Part shown: piece by piece, positions 48,001-58,085 of the stretch
Numbering within the stretch: the first letter of the stretch is position 1
How the letters are laid out: each line of letters begins with the position of its first letter
NCBI GenBank assembly: GCA_039000515.1
Contig: JBCFYV010002255.1
Location: 23,557,963-23,621,962 of the forward strand
Direction of reading: 5' to 3'
Length of the DNA: 64,000 nucleotides
Source: Timema cristinae
Taxonomy: Eukaryota; Arthropoda; Insecta; Phasmatodea; Timematidae
Notes under the pieces: generated by a model
The model's input: the letters and a program-made list of their open reading frames with translations, nothing else
The model's database searches: none
Told to the model about the DNA's origin: nothing
Program-made: the position numbers and the translations under genes

Positions 48001-48814
48001 AGGGAGGAGGGCCGGTTTGGAAGGAAAGTCCCTAAAAAAACATTTTTTTATTGCCCCCTCCCTCCTCAATCACTTACCCAAATAAAGATCCGTTGCCAGT
48101 GTACAATAGTATTTCCAATATTTATAAAATCAGTAAAATACTACAGACTTACTTAGTAATAATTACTTGATAAATATAGTGTATAAATACATTGGGCCGT
48201 TTGCAATTTTATTTATGTTACATAAAGTAGATTGTTTGATAAAAAAAATCATTATTTAAAAAAATATGGAATCCAATATCACAAACAAGGGTGGAAGAAT
48301 AATCAGAGCAGGAAAAAATAGAAAAAGTTATGATCAATGGTTTTTTTTCTTCTTGAAAGCAGTGTCCTTGTTTTCAGATGTTACCCTGATAGTCAGTAAG
48401 TATGTCGAGAAAAATAGTTTCAACCAGTGTTTCCCAAATTTGTTTGATCGTAACCTAAATATATTATTTTCCCAGCCTGGCGACCCAAAGTGACACTACA
48501 ATGTAGTTTCAATAATTGTATATTAGTTTTATACCAGTGTTTATTAAATCAACTTAATTGAATTAATTTAAATAACAAAACAGGATTAATTTCAACAACT
48601 TTGTAATCAGACAAACCGTAAAGCAACATTTTTTAAATGAAAATGTGACATTGTTGACTTTTTTACAATGTTCGTTAAGTGACCCAAAAAAACCAACTAG
48701 TGGGAATTATAATGCTGTTTCATTCCTAGAAAGTTCTTTTGAGTTTTTATTTAGGTATCGATAAATGTTAAAAAGATAAACTGAATCAATTTCAGTAACT
48801 TTGTAATATTACAA

Positions 48815-49087
48815 TATAATAATAATAATAATAATAATAATATATAGCACCACGTCTTACTACCCGTTCGGGTTATACGCTTTAAGTACTAATTACTCTA
48901 ATGGATTAGGAATTGGGAAGGTTGAATTAGAGGAAGTGAACCCGCATTTGCGTGGAGGGAGAGTGGAAAACCATTTAGGAAAAACCACTCCCAGTTCACC
49001 CGACCGAGATTTGAACCTCAATTCCCCGTCCTCAGCAGACGGGCTCAACACGACTAGCGCGTTAGCCAACTACGCCACCGAGGCGGG
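48815..49087 (-). repeat. SINE family B with 14-bp target duplication
   Basis: Minus strand: head CCCGCCTCGGTGGCGTAGTT, tail TATAACCCGAACGGGTAGTA then (TTA)n. TTGTAATATTACAA occurs exactly on both sides (48801-48814 and 49088-49101), so the borders are certain. The site itself is a palindrome. Confidence 0.95.
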
Positions 49088-49239
49088 TTGTAATATTACA
49101 AATAAAAAATTTCACACTATTTTAAAATGAAAATGTGATTCATTTCGAAAAATTAGTCAAATGATACAATAAAATCTTTCAGTGACAACGGTGATGCTTC
49201 TTCGTTTTGTAGGCAAGCTTTTCGGGTTTGAGTGAATTT

Positions 49240-50315
49240 TTTTTTTAGCACCATTCTTTCTACCCGTTTCGATTAGGTATTAATAACGCTAATAGTCTTA
49301 AGGATTAGGAAGGTTATATTTACAGGAAGTGTACCCAAATTTGCGTGGTGGGAGGGTGAAAAGCAGTGGCGGCTCGTAGCTAAAATTAGTGGGGGTGCTG
49401 CGCCAGACATTTTTTAGCCTTTGTTTTAAAATTGTGTAAAAGGAAAAAAATGTATAAAAAGAAAATTTATTCAGGAACTCGATAAAATCTTAACAAAAAA
49501 ACAATTTTTTACTTACTTTAACTTAAATTGTTACAGTTCAAACTTGATCTATTCATTTAAAAATGAAATCCATTCTTATAGTTTTAATTTGCGCAAAAAG
49601 TTCAAATAATTTTCTCCTTGATCTCTGGATGACAATTGAGGAAATTTTTCTCCATTGAAAGTACTGAAAGTGCATTTAGTCTTTCTGTTAAATATAAGAA
49701 CAGAAAAAAAAAATAATCAAATAGAATAGCTGGAAGCAGAATAATAATCTAATTCTACATTGTTCTACACTTTATCACATTCAAGAATATGGTACACGGT
49801 TTTTAAGCACAACAAACGCTGAGTAAAAAAACCTTCCTTCCACCATAACGCCAGAGCCGGCACTGCGAGAGCAACAATGCTCTCTCTAGCTGGAAGTCCC
49901 GCCTTCCTCCCCACTCCCTCCTATGTGCGCATGCGCACAACAGTCAAACACCACGTCGCTGGCACTGTGAAGCGCACAGTTCCATACAAAGGTTGTTGTA
50001 TCTTTTTCATAAACTGGGGGATGGCTACTGAAGTACTGACATTAAGAATAAGGAATATATATTGTACTACAAAAATAAAGAAAAATTAAAGAAAAAAAGG
50101 ACTCATTATATTAATTGTTATCGATAATATCAAGTGGAAATAGGGGGTGCTGCAGTTCCGAAGTGTCTATACTCGAGCCGCCACTGGTGAAAAAGCCAAT
50201 TTGGAAATAAACCTTAGTATCGAGACCGAGAGTCGAAACCCGATCTCTCCATCATCGGCAGTATAGTCTACCACGAGAGTGGTGCGTTAGGCCACGCGGC
50301 CACCAAAGCGGTTTA
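49240..50315 (-). repeat. SINE family C split by hAT copy 2
   Basis: The SINE covers 49240-49363 and 50187-50315 on the minus strand. The head AACCGCTTTGGTGGCCGCGT is on the right and the tail with TAATCGAAACGGGTAGAAAG on the left. Confidence 0.85.
49364..50186 (-). mobile_element. hAT-type element, copy 2 (823 bp), inserted in a SINE
   Basis: Same terminal repeats and interior as the copy at 37139-37950, clearly homologous over the whole length with small indels. The flanks are GTGAAAAG (49356-49363) and GTGAAAAA (50187-50194). The flanking DNA on both sides is one minus-strand SINE of family C cut in two, so insertion came after the SINE. The same degenerate hAT transposase C-terminal stretch is present in antisense (about 49545-49680). 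Confidence 0.88.
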
Positions 50316-50423
50316 GGTGTTAAATTGATCGTTGGTGGACAGAGTACAACGCAAATCATTCTGAGGATCCAGGGGATTCCTTAATTTATTATTAATTTTA
50401 TTATTATGATATTTATTATTATT

Positions 50424-50610
50424 AGCACCATGTCTTACTACCCGTTCGGGTTATACGCACTTACGCTAATATGTAATGGTAGGGTGATTGTGAGATGAAA
50501 TGAAGGACCTACATTTTAACGTGGAATCCGAACCACGGTGGAGGCCTGGCATTCTCCACATTCACAAGATGTCTTGTCAGAGGTGAAGGAAGGAGATTTG
50601 GAATTCAATT
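50424..50610 (-). repeat. SINE family A, 5'-truncated
   Basis: Minus strand body CAGGCCTCCACCGTGGTTCG and tail TATAACCCGAACGGGTAGTA, then GACATGGTGCTAATAATAA. The tRNA-like head is missing. Confidence 0.88.
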
Positions 50611-51083
50611 AAATGCTGGAAATCTCCTAAATAAGGCTCAGCGCACACTCAGCAGTAAAAATCCGGCGATCATGTCGCGTCGTCAGTACTGTCAGCAATG
50701 CTATTGATGGAAATCCGTTGCGTTTTAAATTATTCATCGTATCCAGGCGAATTTTATCCTGCCCAACCACAGGGTTTGTAATAAAGCCCAACGAGTGACC
50801 AATAAGAAACTGGACTCGTGTTATAGTCGTCAAGAGTCCCCGTCCGCTGAATTAAAGGTCTCACGTTCTATTCCCAGTTAGTACCTGGAGATTTTGCTTG
50901 GAAGAACATTAAGGTTTCATAGTCATAGTTTGGTCACTTAGGCCTAAGGTCACTCGTCCATGAAAATTTTATTGCACAATTTGGACGAGTGTATAATTAT
51001 AAGCCATAAATACTGATTAAGGGATTTCAAATCATTCAAGTTCACGAGCTATAAGGGGTAATAAATTACTATTTAATTCATTT

Positions 51084-51340
51084 AGCACCACGTCTTACTA
51101 CCCGTTCGGGTTATACGCTTAAATACTTAAATACTAGTTATACTAGAGAGCTAGATACTGGGAAGGTTGACTGTAGAGGAATTAAACACCTATTTGCGTG
51201 GAGGGAGAATGGAAAACCATCTAGGAAAAAACACTATCAGTTTACCCGAGCGAGATTCGAACGTCGATCTCCTCGTATTTGGCAGTCTAGCTAGCTCAAC
51301 ACCAAACTAGCGCCTTAGCTAACTACGCCACCGAGGCGGG
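51084..51340 (-). repeat. SINE family B inside an inverted-repeat arm
   Basis: Minus strand: head CCCGCCTCGGTGGCGTAGTT, B-box CGTTCGAATCTCG, tail TATAACCCGAACGGGTAGTA. The flanks ATTACTATTT and ACTACTATTT suggest the target duplication. Confidence 0.9.
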
Positions 51341-51679
51341 TACTACTATTTTGTGCTTTTTGTGTGGGGGTGTTAAAGTAATGTTATCTAATTTATATGA
51401 ATGAAATTTAGTTTAACTAGACATTCATATGAGGTGTATAAAATGAAATATTTATAATATTGTTACTAATATAAATAAATATTTCATATTAATAAAATTA
51501 AAATAAGAATGAAAATTAATACATATTAATAATATTAATATTTAATTGTATACACCTCACATGAATGTCTAGTTTACTAAATTTCAGCCCCAACATTAAT
51601 TACTTTACTTTAATAATGCCATGCACAAAGCACAAAATAGTAACTTTAACCCCCTTATAATTCATGAACTGTATTATTA

Positions 51680-51957
51680 TTATAATTATTATTAGCACCG
51701 CGTCTTACTACCCGTTTGGGTTATACGCACTTACGCTAATTGTAAATGGTAGGGTGATTGTGAGATGAAATGGACGACCTACAGTTTAACGTGGAATCCG
51801 AACCACTGGTGGAGGCCTGGCATTCCCCACATTCACAAGATGTCTTTCAGAAGTGAAGGAAGGGTTTGGTAATCAGATAAATCTGTGCCGGACCGAGGAA
51901 TGAACCCCGGCCCCAGCACAGAAGTCCGACACCTTACCCCTAGACCACCAGGTCACC
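51680..51957 (-). repeat. SINE family A, full length, inside an inverted-repeat arm
   Basis: Minus strand: head GGTGACCTGGTGGTCTAGGG, B-box GGTTCATTCCTCGG, body CAGGCCTCCACCAGTGGTTC, tail TATAACCCAAACGGGTAGTA. TGAACTGTA occurs on both sides. Confidence 0.9.
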
Positions 51958-52507
51958 CCCGTGAACTGTAATTGAAACCACATAATTTGTATTTATAAAT
52001 TATAATTATACAATGGTTAAAAATTGTGCAGTAAAATTTTCATGGTCGAATGACCTGAATCTAGGTACTGAACTACATAATCGATATAGCCCAGCCTCCT
52101 AAATATAATAATAATAATAATAATTATTATTATTATTATTAATGATCTTTAGGGATTTTTGCAAAAATTTACAGCTCAAGACCTTTGTTTAATGACCTCC
52201 ACCACTTAATTATCACTACAATAGAGCGTGAAAGAGTAATTATGACAAGAAAAGCGAGGTTCTGTTTTAACTTGACAATTTAGCATTTCGTCTGTTTGTC
52301 CGGATCTTTGATAACGAGATGCGTGGACCAACTTTATCAAAATTTGTCAGGGACATTCTCTGAAGATAGACCGAACAAGGTCATGTAAATGATTTTTTGA
52401 TCTGATTATCCGTTTCAAGATGGCGGTCACTCAAAATGTTTTTTTTGTTTAATAGCTTATCTCAAGTTCCTAGGAGGTAGTTACAAAACAATATTAATAT
52501 AACATTC

Positions 52508-52660
52508 CGACACCTTAGCTCAGTCGGTGGCGTGTATGTCTACCGAGTTAAGGGTCCCGGGTTATATTCCTGGCATGGCCGAAAGTTAATCATGGGTGGA
52601 AATATGGGTTTACACTTTCACATTGATAAATTAAGAGCTGGGGACTGAATGTTGTGCCTG
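52508..52660 (+). repeat. SINE family D (tRNA-like head), second copy
   Basis: CACCTTAGCTCAGTCGGTGG and B-box GGGTTATATTCCTGG, then GAAATATGGGTTTACAC, as at 5566-5710. The head looks like an ordinary tRNA, but the anticodon stem is not intact. Confidence 0.6.
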
Positions 52661-53006
52661 TCTAGTCTTAATTTAGATTATAGGGCATATGAAGCTACGA
52701 AAGGTCTAGCAAGCCGGTAATGGGAAATATATGGCTTGAATAAAAAAATGACCCGGGCCACTGGCTGGAAACAGTGATGTATGTAAAAAAAATTGACATA
52801 TATTGCAATAATTACGTTTTAAATTAAGTGAACCACCTATTTTCTATGAATAATTGATTATGCTATTCATTTGTTTCCTGTATAACTTGATCACCAATAA
52901 AATAAATGATACTGCGCACCGTAGCCGTCTTTCTTTCGCTTTTATCTTGAAATAGACATTTACTAAAAACCCGTAAGATCTGTGAGACGAAATAATAGGT
53001 ATATCG

Positions 53007-53212
53007 AATGTGGGGAATGCCAGGCCTCCACCGTGGTTCGGATTCCATGTTAAACTGTAGGTCTTTAATTTCATCTCACAATCACCCTACCATTACACAT
53101 TAGCGTAAGTGCTATAACCCGAACGGGTAGTAAGACGTGGTGCTAATAATAATAATAATAGATAATGTAATAATAAATAATAATAATAATAATAATAATA
53201 ATATAGGTATAT
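53007..53212 (+). repeat. SINE family A, 5'-truncated
   Basis: Body GCCAGGCCTCCACCGTGGTT, tail TATAACCCGAACGGGTAGTA, then TAA repeats. Confidence 0.88.
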
Positions 53213-53340
53213 CCATTGTTGTAGAAACATACACCAAATATCATAAATAATAGAAACACCGTTACAAAAAAATTGAGTGAAGAGAAACATATTTGTCCAC
53301 CAAAGAGCGATTAGTATCAAATTAATTTTCAAATACCTGA

Positions 53341-53460
53341 ATTATAAAGTATATATATATATATATATATTATATAATTATAGTATTTGAAAATTATATA
53401 TTATGGTATAAAATTATTATAATATAATATATAATATAATATATATATATTTATATATAC
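53341..53460. repeat. (TA)n and AT-palindromic tract
   Basis: TA dinucleotide runs and TATAATATAAT units, self-complementary over about 120 bases. Simple sequence, with similar TA tracts at 41659-41705 and 43030-43170. Confidence 0.85.
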
Positions 53461-53464
53461 ATTT

Positions 53465-54040
53465 GATTATAGCTCAGAAACTATTGGTTTTATAAAAATA
53501 TATTTCAAATAAAAGATTTGTATCTTTAATAGTACTACAACTTTACAATGATAAGTTATTTCGTATCTCAAATAGTTGCGGAGAAATTATGAAAATAGGA
53601 AAATCTCCCCATGTAAAGTAGGTACCCTCAAAGTAATTTTCGTGAGAAAATGAGAACTGCCATCTTGTTAATAACGATAAAAAGTGTCTAGATATAAAAT
53701 TTAATCAATATCGTTATAGCCAATATTGAGGAAATCGATTTTTTTCTCTTTTTTCCCTTTTATAAACCACCCTTAATTTTAGGGTTAGATATATAATTCC
53801 AAAAATCCCTCCTCGGAGGAGGGGGACGACGACGATGGCGGACGACGACCTTATGAAAACCCCAGATACCAAGTTTTAGCCCAAATGGTAAAACAGTTAC
53901 GGCTCTAGCCCGAAATACAGACAGACGGAATTGTGAAAACAACTTTTTTTTTGTTTTAGGAGATTATGAAACGTCAACATTTATCAAAATCAAGAGTCCT
54001 TTTTTAACGATCACAATACTTTCTCTCAGAGGGGTCAATA
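53465..54040 (+). repeat. Unclassified interspersed repeat, third copy
   Basis: Same order of blocks as at 32320-33310: ATTGGTTTTATAAAAATATA, TCTCAAATAGTTGC, CCACCCTTAATTTTAGGGTT, CAGACAGACGGA, and CACAATACTTTCTCTC. An extra (GAC/GGA)-rich stretch lies near 53810-53850. Confidence 0.7.
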
Positions 54041-55439
54041 AAAAGTAAAAATATAGCAACTTTAATCCAAGTAGAAATTATAGGATACATCAAAACTCAA
54101 ATTGGCATTTTTGAGAAGTTCGACAACCCTGATGCCGAATTGATGGAAAGAATGATAAAAAATTCAAACTTTTTTTTTAAGGAATCACTTTGCATATGTA
54201 TGAACCAATATGCTAAAACTGACTAAAGGAAATATACCAGATTCCACCAGATTATATCATTATTACCAGAGTATATTCATTTCACACTTTCAAAAATGTT
54301 ATTTCTACTAAAAGATTTGGCTTAGTATTACAGTGGACTTGCAAATATTGATGACTATTTGGAGTCCAACATGAACAAAATTATGTTACGTTTAAAAGAT
54401 GGATAAAAGAAACAGGGTACATAATATACACAGTGTTTAGTAAACACATACAATGACCACTACAAATGTGTTTCTAAAACAATTTCGTTTAGTAACTATT
54501 TTTAACAGGTTTTTTTCTTTTAGGATATTTTCAACATATATTTTTATTTATGTGATCTAATAATTGAAAAATTTGTCATGCATGTACAGGAATTTAAACT
54601 CTTTTATTTATCATGATCAATATTCCTTTGGGCCAGTGTACTCAGTACTGTTTTTCTTTTTACTAGAGGCTTTGTATATTGACGAGAGATGGCAGTATAT
54701 GTTACAATAAGATGCGACTAGATAATACATTATAAAACAATATCATTTATAAAAGAGTGATAATGAATTTATTAAAAAAAACTTTATATGAAAGGCACCC
54801 GTTTGAATTATATCAACAAGTCAATCGTGTAACAATACTTTCTAGCAACAATGTTAATAATCAGTATACTAATTGCATTAACCTTAAACCATAAGGTAAC
54901 ATCATTTATTTCTTAAACAATTGTTTTCACCTTAGGTAAATTAATAATAATATTTTGCAGTGTAGCAGTTTTATATTTTAATGACTTTTAAAACATGTAA
55001 ATATTGTTAGTTGAATTGGGATAAGTCATGTCACTAAACACGTTTGATAAAGTGGGTACTAACTATATAGGTGAATTATAATGTTTCCCCAGGCACTTAT
55101 CAAATAGTCAGCTACTTTGCACCGATCGGAGGAATTTACCCAATAATATTGTGCAATGAAACTCGAGAAGCCAATCAAATTAACCGTACTATGTTTATTT
55201 TTGTGTCGTTGAGCACCCGCCAAAGGACTTATAATTAATCTGTATTAGCTATGGATTTAATATATGACTTTACTGAAGATACAAAGTGATTATGGTAACT
55301 ATTAATTAAGATAGATATACAGTCATCTATAACATGAAAGTATTATGAATAGTTCATACAGCATAATGGTAAATAAAAGAAACATCCGTGATGCTAAAGA
55401 TTAAGTTCTAGTTTCTCCTACTCTCTTTCGGCAACGTCG
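54041..55439. other. Intergenic DNA upstream of the KAT6-like gene
   Basis: AT-rich with no long frame and no SINE; it is the longest stretch between 42 and 64 kb without a recognised repeat. It probably holds upstream regulatory DNA of the KAT6-like gene, but no specific site can be supported. Confidence 0.4.
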
Positions 55440-55595
55440 CTGTATGGATGCGCGGTAGCCATCTTGTCAAAAGTGTAAACCTTTGTTGATTTGGTGACCT
55501 GTGGAAATGTTTTCGTGCGTCAATATTAATTGTTTATAGTGTTTTTTGTGAGACAGTGAATACTTTTACACTTATAAAATTCATCACATTTTAAG
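55440..55595 (+). promoter_or_regulatory. Candidate non-coding first exon and promoter of the KAT6-like gene
   Basis: The segment carries CpGs unusual for the surroundings and the motif GTAGCCATCTTG (YY1-like AAGATGGC on the other strand), typical of animal housekeeping promoters. It ends in a clean donor AAG/GTAAGA at 55595/55596 and has no long reading frame. With the acceptor at 56568 it makes a plausible ~970-base 5' UTR intron. This is inference from motifs; transcript data are needed. Confidence 0.4.
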
Positions 55596-56079
55596 GTAAG
55601 ATATTTGTTATAGAAAACAGTTTATTAACACATATTTTACATTTAATAACGCTTTGAAAGGTTCAATATGATGTCGTTAGCGCGTCCGGGTGTGTGCAAC
55701 CTCCTATTCTGCGATATTTATACTATTGTTTGTCTATTCGTCATGACTTGGCAAGTTTGTGTTTACATCTATAGACATTGTAGATTAGTTTAAACATTTT
55801 ATTGAACGGATTAATATTGCTAGAGAGTGGGAGAATTGATTTAAATATCGTATCGGTAAATCCGCCCAATATGGCCGCCCGACGGAACACAGACACTGGT
55901 TTTAGAACTAGTTTGTTCGATTTCAAAATGGGTGCATTTGAGTTACGAAGGTATTGTCGCTTGGTAATTATATTCTCATTTGAACCTATCTCTATCTCAC
56001 TGTGAATTCTAAATCAATCAAACTATTACGGTTTTACTTGAAAATGAGGTTAAAAGTTGCGTTTGTGACAGCTGCAGTC

Positions 56080-56225
56080 TTAACATTAGGGACGGGCGGT
56101 GGGGGCGCGGGCATACCCAAGTATGCTGACGCTCCCTGGGCAGAGGGACGGGAAGACTTCCCCGTACATTTCGCGTTGTGCATTTCGAGTCGCGTCCTTG
56201 CGCTAGGGAAACGTGGTTTGTCATC
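56080..56225. promoter_or_regulatory. Short CpG-rich island upstream of the KAT6-like gene
   Basis: About 140 bases of GC- and CpG-rich sequence (GGGACGGGCGGTGGGGGCGC and further CGs) sit within AT-rich DNA between the candidate first exon and the coding exon. A second small cluster with AATATGGCCGCC (YY1-like) lies near 55865-55880. It could be an alternative promoter or exon. Short reading frames across it on both strands show no recognisable protein. Confidence 0.35.
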
Positions 56226-56568
56226 CGACCATCAATTCAACTAGGATTACTTGATCTTATTGTTTATCCAAGCCTGTTTTCAACGTTCATATAATATTTA
56301 ATATATTGTGGATTTTGTTGGTCTCTATTTGATTGCCACTCCATATTATTATTTGTGAGATTGCTTAGCCTTCTATGAAAACATACTAGGACTGTACTCA
56401 CTCTTATAAAATATTTCGATGCAAATAATAGCTAGTCTATAATTTGTACGTATTATTTTCGTTAGTAATTTTAATTACTTAATAAGGTATTGCATTTTTT
56501 TTGACTACTATAAGTGTTTTTATTTGTAAATAGATATACATTTTAAGCAACTATTAATTTATTTTCAG

Positions 56569-56785
56569 ATGTCGATTTGTCAAGTCTAATCAAGTCAACG
56601 ACAGTGTGAAAAACGACGCGGCGAAAGGCGGGGTGGGTTGCCTTCCCAATTTCCCGCCTCTAGCCGATGTCAAGCCAGTACGGTAAGAATGTGAACGTGT
56701 TATGTGATAATATATCCACCCACAGTGTTAAAAAAAAGTCGCCATGTTAAATAATCATTTCTTCGCACCATAAACAATTGTCATA
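56569..56785 (+). promoter_or_regulatory. 5' leader of the KAT6-like gene, CpG-rich
   Basis: A good acceptor (polypyrimidine, TTTTCAG ending at 56568) is followed by a CpG-rich leader containing GACGCGGCGAAAGGCGGGG, then the in-frame TAA and the start ATG. A consensus-like donor (ACG/GTAAGAAT) lies at 56682/56683, but no convincing acceptor follows before the ATG. The simplest reading is one exon from 56569 to 57424; the donor at 56683 may serve an alternative transcript. Confidence 0.45.
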
Positions 56786-57424
56786 ATGAGAGATCAAGAA
56801 GGTGGCGGCCAAACATCATCATGGTCCACGTGGATCCTGGATGCTATCCGCAAGATCCGGGCACAGAAACAGCGGCCGTCCGTGGAGCGGATCTGCCACG
56901 CGGTTCGCCAGCATCACAAGGACCTTAATCCGCACGAGGACGAGATCAAGGAGCATCTGGAAGCCACCGTCAAGGAGGGTATTGTGCTCAAGGTGTTTAA
57001 TAAAGGCCAGAGCACATATAAAGACCCAGGTGGCGTACAGAGCAGGCAGTTGGAACTTTCGAAAGGGGCTGATCTATCAAAGGTGATCGTGAAAGCCGCC
57101 CGCGAACTTGGTGAAAGGGACGGCTCAACGTTAAAGAGCATAGAAAAATACATAAGACAATCGCATGCGTTAAATGTCTCTGCGGACGTCGACTTTAGGT
57201 CCTTGTTGAGGATATCGGCCAAACGGGCGGAGGCGCGCGGGTATTTGGTTCATGATGGCAGGTTGTACAAACCTACGGGACGGCCTATAGTTGGAAGTGC
57301 GCCTACGACGCCGAAACGTCAAAGTGTTCAAGTGAAAACCGCGCAGACGGCAAGACGTCATTCGGAACAGACAAAATCTCGCAAGTCGTCGGAAAGTCAA
57401 GTTTCAAGTCCAGAAATACCAAAG
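56786..57424 (+). CDS. KAT6/MOZ-family histone acetyltransferase, first coding exon
   Basis: This exon encodes 213 residues before the donor GTAAGA at 57425 (phase 0). Residues ~13-75 (STWILDAIRKIRAQKQRPS, RICHAVRQHH, VKEGIVLKVFNKGQSTYKDP) match the N-terminal winged helix of KAT6A/KAT6B, which binds unmethylated CpG DNA in vertebrates. Residues ~95-170 (STLKSIEKYIRQ, then LRISAKRAEARGYLVHDGRL) match the following H15-like domain. The tail is Ser/Lys/Arg-rich. In the full protein two PHD fingers and a MYST acetyltransferase domain follow; none is visible here, so they lie downstream across a long intron. The start is chosen because an in-frame TAA lies at 56771-56773, A is at -3, and no upstream in-frame ATG is possible. 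GC-rich coding use contrasts with the flanks. The fly orthologue is enok; the acetylated target is histone H3 (family knowledge). Confidence 0.88.
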
Positions 57425-57889
57425 GTAAGAATTTTTAATTTATTTTGTTGATCACTGATCGCTGTTGTACTTATTTTATACAATAATAGTTACTAAACAT
57501 AATAATTTCAAACCCAGAAATAGCTGTTTATTAATTAATCATGAAATGGTTTATATAATTTTATTTATAAAACATTTAGACAATTTGATTTCCGTAAATC
57601 TATTATTTAATGACATCCGCACATGGACTTGGTGTTACAACCACGTGGTTTCATACAATGATGTAACACAGCTGACTTAACAATAGCCATTGTTACGCCC
57701 TGATTGGGGGGCGGATACTGATAAAAGATTTATGTTAAATACGTTGTATATTTGAAATCGTCGATTAATTTTCTATTGGTCAATTTTAACGATTATAATT
57801 TGTTAGAAGTTCAGGTGAGACATATTTTAAATCACATAACCTAGTTTGTAGGCCTATATAAAGATATCTTCCGCGATAGTTTTTTTAGT

Positions 57890-58085
57890 AGCGTACCCTA
57901 AGCTTATGTACGCTAATGGGTTAGGGATAACGATAGTTTAAGTTAGAGGAAATGTACCCACATTTGCTTGTAGAGAAAGTGAGAAACCATTTAGGGAAAA
58001 CCACCCTTAGCACACCTGACCGCGGTCGAACCACGATCTCCCGGTCTTCTTTTACAAGCGTAGCGCCTTAGACCACGTGGGTCCG
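57890..58085 (-). repeat. SINE family C, degenerate, in the KAT6 intron
   Basis: Minus strand: head CCCACGTGGTCTAAGGCGCT, B-box GGTTCGACCGCGG, central GGTGGTTTTCCCTAAATGG. The tail is decayed. Confidence 0.72.

Larger units (their letters stand above)
50876..52077. repeat. Long inverted repeat with a SINE inserted in each arm
   Basis: The left arm (50876-51083 and 51341-51440) is the inverse of the right arm (51549-51680 and 51958-52077). Matching blocks are CATGAAAATTTTATTGCACA, GTGTATAATTATAA, GTTCACGAGCTATAAGGGG, ACTATTTTGTGC, and ACTAGACATTCATATGAGG, each with its diverged inverse on the other side. The two gaps are a family B SINE (left) and a family A SINE (right). Without the SINEs the element is about 660 bases with a 110-base AT-rich loop. 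No coding content. Confidence 0.8.

Noticed and set aside
52508..52580. A functional tRNA gene
   Set aside because: A- and B-box-like parts are present, but the stems do not pair well, the sequence continues into a SINE body, and a second diverged copy exists at 5566.
56002..56244. 80-codon frame across the CpG-rich island as an upstream protein
   Set aside because: It is not in the KAT6 frame, has no recognised domain, and is open mainly because of GC-rich composition.
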